Source: Ascaphus truei | Taxonomy: Eukaryota; Chordata; Amphibia; Anura; Ascaphidae | Reading direction: 5' to 3' | NCBI GenBank assembly: GCA_036426205.1 | Contig: CM071570.1 | Location: 73,873,763 to 73,937,762, forward strand | Length of the DNA stretch: 64,000 nucleotides | Shown: in pieces, positions 33,427 through 44,250 of the stretch | Position numbering within the stretch: the stretch's first letter is position 1 | How the letters are laid out: each line of letters begins with the position of its first letter | Made by a program: the position numbers and the translations under genes | The notes under the pieces: generated by a model | The model's database searches: none | Told to the model about the DNA's origin: nothing | Seen by the model: the letters and a program-made list of their open reading frames with translations, nothing else

Positions 33427-33466
<40 letters not shown>
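33283..33466. repeat. TA microsatellite with an assembly gap
   Basis: TA runs lie at 33283-33321 and about 33433-33466. Between them is a gap of 88 N (33322-33409). The sequence before the first run (ATCGTCTATTCATTTTTTAT) reappears immediately after the gap, so the assembler probably placed the same locus twice. Confidence 0.9.
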
Positions 33467-33469
<3 letters not shown>

Positions 33470-33724
33470 GGAAATATAACTGTATGCTCATTTGCATGTC
33501 TTAGGCAGGTCTGCAACCCCGCTTTTCACCATTATCACCCAGCACACAGCACTTCCACTGCAGCAAGGGATTCTGGGAAATTACATGCAAATGAGCACAC
33601 AGTGCCACTTTTAGCTTCAAAACCATTTTAAACATGGTTTCCTATAGGCTTAAGCTTGCTGCATGGTCCCAGCTTTAAGCACAGCCAGGGTTAAGATGCA
33701 TAGCCAGTAAACCCACCCACAGAC

Positions 33725-33757
33725 AGCTGTTTCGACCTTAATGGGTCTCATCAGTGT
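33725..33757 (-). ncRNA. Hammerhead-ribozyme-like core, copy 1
   Basis: On the minus strand the order is CTGATGA (33754-33748), G-ACC with a CATTAA loop and GGT-C forming stem II, then GAAAC (33733-33729) and AGCTGT. All invariant core bases of a hammerhead are present. CCCCACA just before CTGATGA can pair with TGTGGGG further upstream on the minus strand (near 33852-33858), a possible stem I. CAGCT upstream can pair with AGCTG after GAAAC as stem III, but with one mismatch next to the cleavage position, so an exact GUH site is not proven. Confidence 0.6.
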
Positions 33758-34162
33758 GGGGTTGGTTACGCTGGCTATGCAAAGCTGAAGCAATGAGGAT
33801 GGGGTTTAAATACTTAGTTAAGTTATGGTGAGTAAAAAAAGTGACAAAAACCCCCCACAGCAAAGCATAAAGCTGTGACCATGCAGCAAGCTTAAGCCTA
33901 TAGGAAACCATGTATAAAATGGTTTTGAAGCAAAAAGTGGCACCGTGTGCTCATTTGCATGTAATTTCCCAGAATCCCTTGCTGCAGTGGATCCACTGCA
34001 GCAAGGGATTCTGGGAAATTACATGCAAATGAGCACACAGTGCCACTTTTAGCTTCAAAACCATTTTAAACATGGTTTCCTATAGGCTTAAGCTTGCTGC
34101 ATGGTCCCAGCTTTAAGCACAGCCAGGGTTAAGATGCATAGCCAGTAAACCCACCCACAGAC

Positions 34163-34195
34163 AGCTGTTTCGACCTTAATGGGTCTCATCAGTGT
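34163..34195 (-). ncRNA. Hammerhead-ribozyme-like core, copy 2
   Basis: This lies in the second 438-bp unit and has the same sequence as the copy at 33725-33757: CTGATGA, a three- to four-pair stem II with CATTAA loop, GAAAC. With two cores in tandem, one transcript would contain two potential cleavage points 438 nt apart, the arrangement from which retrozyme-type circles are made in other organisms. That role is inference. Confidence 0.6.
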
Positions 34196-34516
34196 GGGGT
34201 TGGTTACGCTGGCTATGCAAAGCTGAAGCAATGAGGATGGGGTTTAAATACTTAGTTAAGTTATGGTGAGTAAAAAAAGTGACAAAAACCCCCCACAGCA
34301 AAGCATAAAGCTGTGACCATGCAGCAAGCTTAAGCCTATAGGAAACCATGTATAAAATGGTTTTGAAGCAAAAAGTGGCACCGTGTGCTCATTTGCATGT
34401 AATTTCCCAGAATCCCTTGCTGCAGTGGAAGTGCTGTGTGCTGGGTGATAATGGTGAAAGACAGGGTTGCAGACCTGCCTAAGACATGCACATGAGCATA
34501 CAGTTATATTTCCATT

Positions 34517-35130
34517 TGCTATAGGCTTTGCTGTGGAGAGTTTTTGTCACTTTTTTTACTCACCATAACTTAATGGCATTTGTACACTTTCACTTCTCAC
34601 TTTTTGGTTACTCCCTTTTTTCTTACTGTGTATGTATAGTTCAGCCAATATGTTCCCTCACCCACTACACATTATTGTCTCCTTTAGGGCTTTATTTTAG
34701 CCTGTTAAGCTCCACCATATAATATTGGTGCATTTGCTTGCAATAATGTTATTGTTGATGTTTTGATATAGCTGCTCAAATTTTCATAGGGGTACTTTGT
34801 GGCTTTCCTTGCTACTATTCATATACTTTTATGGTTGGTTACTAACATTCACATGCTTATGGTTCCGATTCTGTAGGGCATGTCATTAATGTTCTGGATA
34901 TGTGGTCTTTATTCATGTGGCTCCCGAGACCCGGATTGGCCATCCAGCCTTTTCAATATGACTACACAAGACCCTGCTCGTGTTTACATCACGTGCAATC
35001 CAACAGCCAATAGAGCGGTTCCCAACACAGCAGTGGACAGATTTGATTGTAATTTTGCAGTCACCTGCATCTGTGTGTTTTTTTTAACTTTAATTGATGT
35101 TGGTAGGTGTGTCTTTAGGGTATAAATGTC
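34517..35130. other. Non-coding; inverted copy of part of the 438-bp unit
   Basis: GCTTTGCTGTGG and GTCACTTTTTTTACTCACCA (about 34526-34568) are the inverse of sequence inside the 438-bp unit (near 33826-33866). The rest up to 35130 carries only short chance frames. Confidence 0.45.
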
Positions 35131-35159
35131 ACTGGGTCTCACTTGTTCTCTGCACCCCC

Positions 35160-35192
35160 CTGGATAAAGATCTCTCTCCGGGATCGAAACGG
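35160..35192 (+). ncRNA. Degenerate hammerhead-like motif
   Basis: CTGGATAAA is followed by GATC, a nine-base loop, a second GATC that pairs with the first, and GAAACGG. The first core half carries an extra base relative to CUGANGA. The second half is intact. It is probably an inactive relative of the other motifs. Confidence 0.4.
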
Positions 35193-35407
35193 TGGACTTT
35201 TTGTGCAAGTATTTGTGTACTTTTATATATTTTATACATTTTTTCATTACTGAACTGCTGAGTGCCTTTGTCTCTTTTCCTTTCAGGTATTATATGCTGT
35301 GTATTTTTATGACCTTAGCACCAGCTATTACTACTCCACCACTGGAGTGCAGGATCTCTATCCATCCACATACATACTGTATACTGTACCCTAACCCTGA
35401 ATTGGAG

Positions 35408-35537
35408 TAGAAGAAGAGGCAGCACATCGTAGGTACTGTACGTGAATCAAATACAGTGTAATGATTTTTTTTTGTGCAATACACATTATTTGATTCACTT
35501 ACCTATGATGTGCTGCCTCCTCTTCTCCTCTGATCCA
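35408..35537. mobile_element. Small foldback (MITE)
   Basis: AGAAGAGGCAGCACATCGTA with the following GTGAATCAAAT is mirrored by ATTTGATTCAC and then TATGATGTGCTGCCTCCTCT. The arms are about 45 bp around a loop containing a T-run. It is non-coding. Confidence 0.7.
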
Positions 35538-35624
35538 TGGGTTTGGGTGAAGTATACTGTATGTTTATTTGATTCCTATGAGGCGTACACTCGTCATTGT
35601 ATGCCAACGTTTGATAAACTGTAA

Positions 35625-36210
35625 GTGTGCCTGCTGTTTATATACAGTACTATATGTATAGGAGGGTTTAAATTATTGCCTCTGCTTTCTCAAACCCAGA
35701 ATATCATCTCATCTTACAATGTCTTAATGAAAAATGCGGAAGATAAAAAGAAAATCATAAAAAGACGTAAAAAGCAAAAGTATGTTTTTAAGATGAAACC
35801 ACGAGGTTGTGTTGGACAAGATTTTAGTCCCATTCATTCATATGAAACTGAATGCTCAGAAGTGGCTTCTCAACATATTAAAAACGAGTCTGGGTCTTAT
35901 GCTAGTAAGTGCCTTCAAATATTAGAGGACAATAGTAAATAGAAAGAAGAGCGTGGATGTGTGTGGTACGTCAAGTAAGTATCATCCTCAATACGTCATT
36001 GGAAAAAAGGACCGTTGTTTGAAATTTTGTTTTCTACGTTTAAGAAAAATTGAAAAAAAAGGATGTTTTTGGTCAAATGCTAATAGAATACATATGATAG
36101 AAAAAGGAACATTTGTTTCACCGAATCCCACCTACAGTGTGTACCATTTATTTGTCTCTGTTTTCTATTCATCCAACCTATATTTCCATGTGAAATTTGA
36201 CTTGTTTTGA
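35625..36210 (+). CDS. Two unclassified open frames, possible gene remnant
   Basis: Two consecutive plus-strand frames (35625-35942 and 35953-36210) are rich in Lys and have a codon mix that looks less random than other short frames here. The first has a basic cluster (KKKIIKRRKKQKYVFK) after a possible splice acceptor (polypyrimidine then CAG at 35697-35699). A consensus donor GTAAGT is at 35975, but a stop at 35940 lies between. I recognise neither product. They may be a decayed gene, an exon, or chance. Confidence 0.2.
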
Positions 36211-36357
36211 AGAACACAGTTGAAGACAATACCGCAACAATTTTACCATCACACATACAGTATCTCGTCACATCCCACTTCATCATCATGTTGACTTTGT
36301 TTAAAACATATTTGTAAAAGCAATTCAAATGTGAAATGAAATTTGCATTCTTAAAAC

Positions 36358-36548
36358 CAGGGGTGGGCAACTCCCGTCCCCTTAGGCCACCAACAGGTTT
36401 GGTTTTAAAGATATCCCTGCTTCAGCACAGTTAGCTCAATCAGTGGCTCAGTCTTAGAGGCACTGATTGAGCTATCTGTGCTGAAGCAGGGATATCCTTA
36501 AAACCTGACTTGTTGGTGGCCTAAGAGGACTGGAGTTATCCACACCTG
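36358..36548. mobile_element. Palindromic hAT-like MITE
   Basis: It starts CAGGGGTGGGCAACTCC and ends GGAGTTATCCACACCTG. Almost the whole 191 bp folds on itself: CAGTGGCTCAGTC and GCACTGATTGAGC sit at the turn, and TATCCCTGCTTCAGCACAG pairs with CTGTGCTGAAGCAGGGATA. CAGGGGTG ends are of hAT type. The flanking octamers are only partly alike (CTTAAAAC and CCTAAGAA). Confidence 0.75.
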
Positions 36549-36559
36549 CCTAAGAAGTT

Positions 36560-37680
36560 AGTGTATGTGCAATATAATAATCATTTTGGTTTGGAAGAAA
36601 ATTCCTGTCAGATCTTATCTTTTTCTCTACTTTGAGATTACCAAGCAGCTAACATACCATGAGGATCTCTCTAGGTAGTTAATATTTCTCTGCTTTATTA
36701 TTTGCTCAGAGATTAAATGAATCTCTTAACAGAATCTATTTTTTACTTTTTACTTTTCAAGAGGAGATCATTTGTGCCTTCTGCCCAGGGCTCAATCTTC
36801 CTCTTTTGTCAGTTGCAATTGATAGCAATTCTGTCCTGAGCAACATAGTACTTCATTTTTGGCCAACCTGTGACACAAGTGTTTTTTTTTTTTGCTGTAA
36901 AGTTTTCTGAACTAAAGAGTGAATGCAGCCTTTTAAATTAAATATGAAGCAGACGATACACAGAAAATAGTACTACTACATTTTAAAAAGCAAGAAATTC
37001 AACATACTGTACACGTTTAAATGTACAGTAATTTGTAGTAGCTCTCCCCCCGCCCCCCTTAGTAAAACAGGAAATAATTAAAAAAAAAAAACAACTTAAT
37101 TTACGATTTTTGTGGTTAGGCTCATGCTACACCTAAAGAGCTATTTCCAGTTCTAAGAGAAAGTATTTTTTAATGAATATACAGTAGTCATCAAAACTTC
37201 CCAGTGCTGTCTACATGCTGTTAATTCACAAAATACGGTGCATTTTATCACTGAATTCTGTAAAGTCTTATACATTTTATAAAAGGCTCAAACTGACAAT
37301 CAATGATATGTGGCATTAATTAAAAGTACGTTTCTTTAAAAAAAAAATGAAAGCATGTGAAACTGTGTGGCTATCTTATACAGGAAGTGAATGAAGCAAG
37401 TGTAATCTGGTACATATGTAGACCACAATGTAATAATAACCCTGTCACTTGCAAGAGCGGAAGGTATAGGCAGAACTATTTTCTTAATAAAATGTTTGGC
37501 ATTAGAGCTATGTTACAATAAAGCTTTTACTGTGGTTTTACAGCTCTGTTGAGACTCACAATCACAGATTACATTTTACACTTTGCAATCCACTACAGTA
37601 AAAGATCTATAAAAGAAATTGAATGGCCTTTCCGTTTCCTGTTTTTATTTGCATCTGTGCAAAAGTCTGTTTGCTAACTA
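36560..37680. other. Non-coding, nothing recognised
   Basis: This is AT-rich sequence without repeat ends or coding frames that I could identify. A C-run (about 37045-37058) and an A-run (about 37079-37091) are present. Confidence 0.4.
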
Positions 37681-37683
37681 GAT

Positions 37684-38800
37684 GTAGCAGGGTCCCCCTC
37701 CTTACCTCCGGTGAGGGGGAAATGCGGCAATGCCGGACGGAGCTCTGTGCAGTATCGGGAGTGCGGAGGCAGCCATTGTGTGCCTCGCGCATGCACAGAA
37801 CGGTGAGCGGCGCATGCGCAGTCAGGAAGTGCGGTAGCCATTTTAGATTTGGCTACGCATACACTACAGCGGGACTACATGTCCCAGAATCCTCGGGGTC
37901 AGGTGCAGGGGGAGGAGGAGGATATAGGATATCTTTGGCGTGCAAAACCCCAGCGAGTGAGTCTGACGGAGGACGGCAAAGGAGCAGGTAGTGTCCAGGG
38001 AGCAGTGCCCCTGGTCTAGGCCTAGGCTTGCCCTCTTAGGCCCCAGCTAGGCCCTGAGTCACCCCAGCGGAGTGTGGCAGGGAAGGCCCCAGATAGGGAC
38101 ACTCCCCCTTAGTACTGTTGCACCAGTCACCGGATGGCCACGCGGTGCCCTGCGACCTGTGACCAGGTCACAAGATTCTGGACATTCAAGTGAGACACTC
38201 CAGCTGGAGCTCACCCACGAGGTGGATCAAGATCCTAAGGAGTGAGAGGATTGGTGTCGGAGGCCCCGCGGTGTGGGACCTGACTGATCCTTATCTGACA
38301 GCTGCACCTGGGTACAGGAATGCTCAGGAAGGTATAAGTGCACCAACGGTTCACAGGAGTAGCGCTACCTCACATTGGGTGGGATTGACTGGGAAGGACA
38401 CCAGGGGTATTGGTGCCACCGCACCCTCAGTATGTTGGGGGGAACCACCATGTGTGGGGTATTGAGTGTACCTTGAAAGTTACAGTTATTATTATTATTG
38501 TATGTGTGTTCAGTACACATTCATTATATACCTTGTGTGTGTATCATTCATTACTGTGAATGGTTCCTGTGAGGGGTTATCCTGCCAACGCTGGGATCCC
38601 TCATAGGTGCAGGCGCTGCACTGATAAAGAGAAAGAGATCACCCCAGGCTCCCAGTGGCAGAGGCTTAGGCCTCCTGTGAGCAAACAGGTATAGCAGCAA
38701 ATGTAGTTTCCCTTAGGCATAGGGAATGGGGGCTTTTTGGAGGCGCTGCTGAGATTCAGACCTGGGGTACACGAGATAGCAGAATAAAATGTAGGGAACC
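37684..38800 (+). mobile_element. Ty3/gypsy-type LTR and leader
   Basis: A GC-rich block begins TGTAGCAGGGTCCCCC and leads into the gag-like region at 38801 without a coding frame of its own, as expected for a 5' LTR plus leader. The first part has a CGCGCATGCACAG and a GGCGCATGCGCAG (about 37786-37821), matching NRF1-type sites, followed by GCCATTTTAG, a YY1-like word. The right LTR edge and the primer-binding site could not be fixed. The 122-codon frame at 37623-37991 lies in the LTR and is not a gene. Confidence 0.55.
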
Positions 38801-39597
38801 ATGTTTGTACCCTCCAAGCAAGAAGTCCGTCAGTGGGCCGTGGAGTTTCAAGAATCTCCCCACCATGTGGTCATGGTGGGGGACATTCCGGCCTGTACAC
38901 CCCCCCCCCCCCCAGGAAGTCTGCACCTCCCTAAAGTGGTTCCCTGGTTTAGCCGGATCCCGGCCCCTAGGCCGAAAGTGGGTCCCTACCTACCATATAG
39001 TCATAGTTGCCGCAAGCAACGAGTTATGTGAAGATGATGACTCCCGGGCCTGCATTTTCCAGAAGCCCTGCCCACAGGTTGCTTGTTGGTATACACAGAT
39101 CTGCCAATACCAATGGTAACTTTCAGTCCGGGACCCACACCAGAGGTAATTTACCGGGCTGACCTCCCACACCACTCAGATATCCCCAGAAGGAAAGAAG
39201 CTAGCCCAGAGTCAGTCCATAGCTGCCGTATGATTGCCCCAGCCACCGGTTGACTGGAGGCTCGGACTTTGGGGAAACACTACAACAACTGGTGGAAGGC
39301 CTCGCAGTCCCACAACTACCACAAGCTCAAAGCTTTTTCCGGGTTATCACCCACTCCCGTCGGAGAAGAAGAGTTTGGGGCATGGAGGAAACATATGCTA
39401 CATGTGCTCGAGGAATGGTCCTGCTTCGAAGCCGTAAAGAGGCAGCGAATAGTCGAGAGCCTATGGCCTCCCAGCAGCCGAACTTGTGCGAATGCACCGC
39501 GAGACCGAGGGGGGAAGCCACCGCCCAGGAATTGGTCGAACTCCTCAACCAGGCCAACACTGCCGAGGAAAAGTTCTTTAGAAACAAAAAGACATAG
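38801..39597 (+). pseudogene. PNMA-like gag remnant of a Ty3/gypsy element
   Basis: Spread over three frames, the region reads as a gag protein. The N-terminal part has QWAVEFQESPHHVVMVGDIP (about 38830-38890). The capsid-type part has KLKAFSGLSPTPVGEEEFGA, then W..HM.HVLEEW and RQRIVESL (about 39325-39465). The last part, ATAQELVELLNQANTAEEKF, is in another frame (about 39520-39580). This order of FSG..P.P.GE..F..W, EEW and RRRI.ESL is that of PNMA proteins and of the gypsy gags from which PNMA genes derive. Frameshifts (at least two, one at the C-run 38890-38903) and absence of pol make it dead. Gag proteins form the virus-like particle of the retrotransposon. Confidence 0.65.
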
Positions 39598-39599
39598 AA

Positions 39600-40645
39600 G
39601 GATCATTTGTGTGGCATTTCTATAATACAATTTGCTGTGCCTTTCTGTACTTGTTCTTTTATGCTCTATCATCTCTTCTGAGCTGTCCTTTTTATGCCCT
39701 CTTCCAAATCTTTGAGACTGACTTTCTAGCTTATTTGTTTGCTACCCTCTCTGTAGAAATTCGCCGATTTGTGACCCTCTTTAGTGACTGCCATTCTCGT
39801 TCGTGGTGTATTGTGTCATGTCTGCTCATAATCGGTCATCTTCTTGTTGTACTGGTCAATGGAATTGAATATCTGTTCTTCCTTTCCGGGTCTGTTCTGT
39901 CTCCAGTGTTGTATTTCCCCTTGTTTTCTTTGCCATTGCTGTTGCACAGTACAGTATCTTTTGCTCCAGTCCTTCCCCCTGTTGCTATACTGTTTTGCAG
40001 TAGAGCTGTCATTCAGCCTGCTGCCTAAGCAACCATCTTATTCCCACCACTGGGGTTTGGTGCTTTCCTTTCTCCCTGTCACTTAGTGCAGTCCATGTCA
40101 TTTCACTAAAGGGTTACCTACAGTTACTTCCTTTGGGAGTTTGCTGCTTTCTGCCCTGCTTCTCCCCACTGCTCACTGTGATACGTACAATAGCATAGTT
40201 TCTTACAGATTTCTTCGTTTAAAACATACTCATAAGTTTTCCCTTAATTTCTGTTCGTGTTCCCATAATAAATCATCAGAAACTCAAAGAAGATTCCATT
40301 TTGTATGACAGAAGGAATTGAATTATCTGCATGTCTTAATTTATTAAGCCATAGTAATCCTGGGACAGAACAGGGTCCATCGTTTACATTTTTTATTCCC
40401 CCCCCATTGGTCTCTTTCTCTCTTTCATATTGATTATTTTGATAATGACCTCTGCTTTGTACTTTTGTAGTTCCTACTTTCTTTTAACCTTGTCCCAGAT
40501 ACCCACATTCTCCCACTTTTTTTTTTAGAAAGTAAACATTATCATCAACAGATGGAGGTCTTAAACTTGCACAGAAGATACAGTTTCCCTACAGTATGTC
40601 AGTTGGCTTCAAATTACCATTGGCTTTAAAGAGATATATTTATAT
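39600..40645. other. Non-coding, T-rich
   Basis: No element boundary or homologous coding frame was recognised. The 139-codon frame at 39609-40028 is Leu/Phe/Ser-rich, as expected from T-rich DNA, and I do not regard it as a gene. Confidence 0.4.
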
Positions 40646-40650
40646 GACCT

Positions 40651-41464
40651 TGTCACGGGAGACCAGGACAATTTACACCGGGGATCAGTACACTAGACAG
40701 AACGGCAAAGCTGAACCAAAGTGAATTTATTGGAAAAAGTTTCCACAAACTTCCAGTACATAAAACACACACACAAACTCACCCAACTGGGGGAAAAACC
40801 TAAAGTCTTAGGTGCGAGAAACTCCGTCCGAAAGCTTTCCCTGATACGCGTTCCCAACTTGCACCACTGTCCTTTGTAGTAAGGGCAGCACTGCCTTGCT
40901 CTCCGCTGGTTAGCAGTTTTAAATTCCCTGCCGTTGCTTCACTCCAAACAGCTCCGGCCAACGCTGCACACACAGACCACAACAAAACTGGATGCTCCAG
41001 ATCCCTGCACTGGGTCTCCTCAGTTCCATTCTGCTGACTCCCTGTCAGCTCTTCCTTTACAGCGGCTCTGCCAGTCCCCTGTCAGAACACAACCTTCGCA
41101 AAGAATATTCAGTCCAAAATGAGGCTGGGGAAAAGGCATATTTATACCAGTGTCCCAATCAGGGAAATGCCAGCTAGTCTGGGTAGGAATAATATCCCTG
41201 GCCCTAGACTCGGTTGATGAGATTACTGAAGTTGAAGGTGGGCCAGGACAATGCCAATACAATCCTCTTTCACAGGAAAACAATACAGATATAGCCTCAG
41301 GCCTCAGGGTTTACAGCTTTCTTGCAGAACAAGTCCACTCAGCAGGCATTCAACCTCTCCCTGGTTCCTCAACAATGGGCCTAATTCCATCACAATGTCC
41401 AGGCCTACAATACTAACTCTTCATGTAATTACGACTTAGTTTGCAAGAGAGAATTAACCCCTAC
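40651..41464 (-). mobile_element. Solo LTR candidate
   Basis: The segment runs TGTCACGGGA...CCCCTACA, so it has TG...CA ends. On the minus strand a TATA-like box (GGTATAAATATGCC, about 41147-41134) is followed about 400 bp later by AATAAA (about 40730-40725), giving an LTR-like U3-R-U5 layout. The frames in it are not gene-like. Target duplications do not match clearly. Confidence 0.5.
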
Positions 41465-41469
41465 AAGTT

Positions 41470-42510
41470 CCCACTCTTGGACTGAGCTGTATATCACTGT
41501 TTCAGACTGCTACAATAAATTGTACATACATAAATAACTACATCATATCATTGACAAGTAGATGTAATGGCGGGCTTACCCTTTATTTACATGCAACCAA
41601 ATGTACCTCTACCATCACAGACCTATCTAACAAAAATGTACCTGTAGAGTTGATAGATAAGTATACATAAACTAATCATGAATCACACTAGTAATTTTAG
41701 ATAAGAATTTAGGGGAACCCACCTCTACATACTATACACAGGGCCGCCACCTGGGGATGGAAAGGCGGTATGTGTCTGGGGGCAGGGAGGGCCACTGCAT
41801 CCTAGTGTAGAGGAGGCCTCCAGCATACAGAGGGGGCATGTCAGAGGGGACCCCCATTTTTGTTTGTTTATTGTCTACCCCAAACCCAATGCACCCCTTA
41901 CGTCAGACACTTTTCGGCTGAGCAAGTGGTTTCTATTTTTCCCGGGCCAAGAAAGGTGCTTGCAGGAGGCGGCTCGCTAAGGTGCAGGCTGGAGCCCACT
42001 ATGCCCTTACAGGCCTGTTGATCTGGCACTACATGACTGCGTCACCAGCAGGGGGCCCAGGCCCCTTGACTCAGCGGTCCCTGCTATCCTCTTGCCTGTG
42101 ATCCGGACTGTACACATGAAAACAACATTCAGACCCATTCACTATTTGATGGCATTGAGGTGTTCTTATTAGGGGTGTAACTGCTACAACTGGTTGCGCC
42201 CAGATGTTATAGATTGTAATAGCCTCATAAGCCATTATGTAATGATTGTAATGCAATTATATGCTACAGTTTATTAGGCATATGATGTTCCTTAATGACT
42301 GTAATGTAATCATAACCTAAATAAAACACTAGGCAGGCAATTACTGACAATGCTAAGTCTCTCTAAGAATGATGCATGTTTACTCCTAGAAGAGGCAGAA
42401 ATCTGTAACCGGCAATGTGTCTGAAAAGCTATTCGTATTCACATCATTGTCTCCAAATATACTGTATGACAATAGCCCAGATATACTAACTGGAAATTTT
42501 TTAGCACTCT
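41470..42510. other. Non-coding, nothing recognised
   Basis: A GC-richer patch (41740-42070) begins CAGGGCCGCCACCTGGGGATG, which resembles a hAT end, but its partner was not found. The rest is AT-rich. Confidence 0.4.
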
Positions 42511-42515
42511 TAAAA

Positions 42516-42620
42516 TTTACCTAATTTTAAGACCTGCTAAGGAACAGATGATTGTTATTATTTCCTGATATGTAAAACCATAGAATTCAACGAGGGTGTA
42601 CTTTCTTTTTCACACAACTG
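42516..42620 (+). repeat. Tc1 terminal inverted repeat, detached
   Basis: This is the inverted counterpart of 31657-31762: read on the minus strand it starts CAGTTGTGTGAAAAAGAAAG and stays aligned for about 105 bp. It faces outward to the right and is followed by TA (42621-42622), the expected target. No transposase sequence lies next to it. It is either the far end of the same Tc1 copy or a separate remnant. Confidence 0.85.
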
Positions 42621-42624
42621 TATA

Positions 42625-42658
<34 letters not shown>

Positions 42659-42680
42659 GTATATATATATATATATATAT
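42621..42680. repeat. TA microsatellite
   Basis: Two TA runs are separated by TATATATAGTA. They sit between the Tc1 end and the next element. Confidence 0.9.
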
Positions 42681-42959
42681 AGTGTTCGGAACAATTATAT
42701 CCATTTACCGCCCGGGGCGTGTGGAGTTAACCCCTAGGGCAACGTATATTGGCCCACGCAGACACCGTGTATTTTTTTATAATTCCGACTGCGCTGCTGT
42801 TTTTCCCGCGACTGGTGAGAAAGAACAAAAAAAGCCGGAGCGGGTTCATGTTGTTGGGGGAGATTACCACCCGCCTCCGGCTCTCTCAAGCAAACTTCCT
42901 CCCCTCAGCGCTTCCACTCCTCCCCCTTCCGGCAGCCAGCCCCTTCCACGCCGGCATCC

Positions 42960-44250
42960 CTGCAGGGCCATCTGTCACCCCCCCTCCCTCCCATCGGGCC
43001 ATCCACACCCCCCCCCCCCCATCCATCCACCACCCCCTCGCATCGGGCCATCCACACCCCTCCCTCCCCTCTGGCCCATCCACCACAACCTCCATCCCAT
43101 CGGTGCCATCCCCACCCCCCTCCATCGTCATGCATCCCCCCCAGGCCATCCCCCTCCATCCATCACCACACCCCCCGCCCATAAGGGCCATCCAACCCCC
43201 CCTTCCCATCAGGCCATCTCACCCCCCCCTCCAATCGGGATCCACTCAACCCCCCCTCGCATCGGGCCACCACCAACCCCCTCCCATCGTGCCACCACCA
43301 CCCCTCCGCATCGGCCATCCACCCACCCCTCCATCAGGCCATCTGCCCCCCCGCCATCATGCAGGTCCATCCACCCACCCCTCCCATCGGGCCATACCAC
43401 CACCCCCTCCCATCGGGCCCTCACTCACCCCCTCCTCCCTCGGCATTCCCCATCATTCACCCCCCATCCCATCGGGCCAATCCACCCCCACCCTTCCCAT
43501 CGGGCCATTCACCAACCCTCCCATCGGGCTCAACACCCCCATCGGTGCATCACCACCCTCCATGGGCCATTCACCCCCCCCCATTCCGGGCCATTCACCA
43601 CCACCCCCCCCCTCCCGTCATACCCCCCCGTGTCGCACGGCCACTCACCTCTACCCCCCCTTCCACATCGGCATTCCCCACCCCCTGCAATCGGGGCAAT
43701 TCCCCACCCCTCCATCGGGCCATTCCCACCCCCTTCCTAGCCCCCCCCGTCCATCGGGCCATCCACCCCCCCCTAGGCCATCCCCCCACTCAATTGGGTC
43801 AACCCTCCCCTCCCATCGGGGACCTCCACCACATCCTCGAATCGGCATCACCCCCCACCTCGCACGTGACATCACCTCACCCTCTCATTGGGTATGCACC
43901 CCCCTCCCGTTCACCCACCCCTCCATCGGCATTCCCCCACCCCCCTCCCATCGGGCATTCACCACCACCCTCCATCGGCAGCATTTCACCCCCCCCCCCC
44001 ATGGGCCATTCACACCCCCGCCTCCACGCGGCGCACCTTCACTCACCCCCCCTCCATCTTCCCTTCACCACCCCCCTCTCCATCGGTTCCATTCCACCCC
44101 CTCCAACGGGATTCCACTCCTCGTCCATTCACCCCCCCCTCCCATCGGGACCATTCACCACCCCCCTCCCATGGGCTCCACACCCCCCCCCTACACACCA
44201 ATCTCTCCCGCCCGCCTCCGTACCCTCCCCCCCTCACCCCACGACGTGCC
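42960..44250. repeat. C-rich minisatellite A
   Basis: The basic unit is close to CCCATCGGGCCATCCACC followed by a C-rich stretch of variable length, giving periods of roughly 25-36 bp and over 35 units. The C-runs vary in length between units, which also points to sequencing or assembly uncertainty. All frames on the plus strand and several on the minus are free of stops, so the 352-, 527- and 304-codon open frames here are artefacts. They are Pro/His/Ser-rich (plus) or Gly/Trp/Arg-rich (minus) and have no domain. Confidence 0.9.

Larger units (their letters stand above)
33466..34516. mobile_element. Inverted-repeat element with duplicated 438-bp core
   Basis: The outer ends ATGGAAATATAACTGTATGC and GCATACAGTTATATTTCCAT are perfect inverted repeats, and pairing continues inward through TCTTAGGCAGGTCTGCAACC and CACCATTATCACCCAGCACA on the left. 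Inside are two tandem copies of a 438-bp unit (33554-33991 and 33992-34429). Each unit is itself bounded by inverted TCCACTGCAGCAAGGGATTC sequence and contains an octamer ATTTGCAT at both ends. No coding capacity is seen. A diverged half of the same element is at 58486-58600. Confidence 0.85.

Noticed and set aside
39609..40028. A 139-codon hydrophobic frame
   Set aside because: It lies in T-rich DNA, which gives Phe/Leu/Ser-rich chance frames. It has no homologous motif, and a start in a real gene context is missing.
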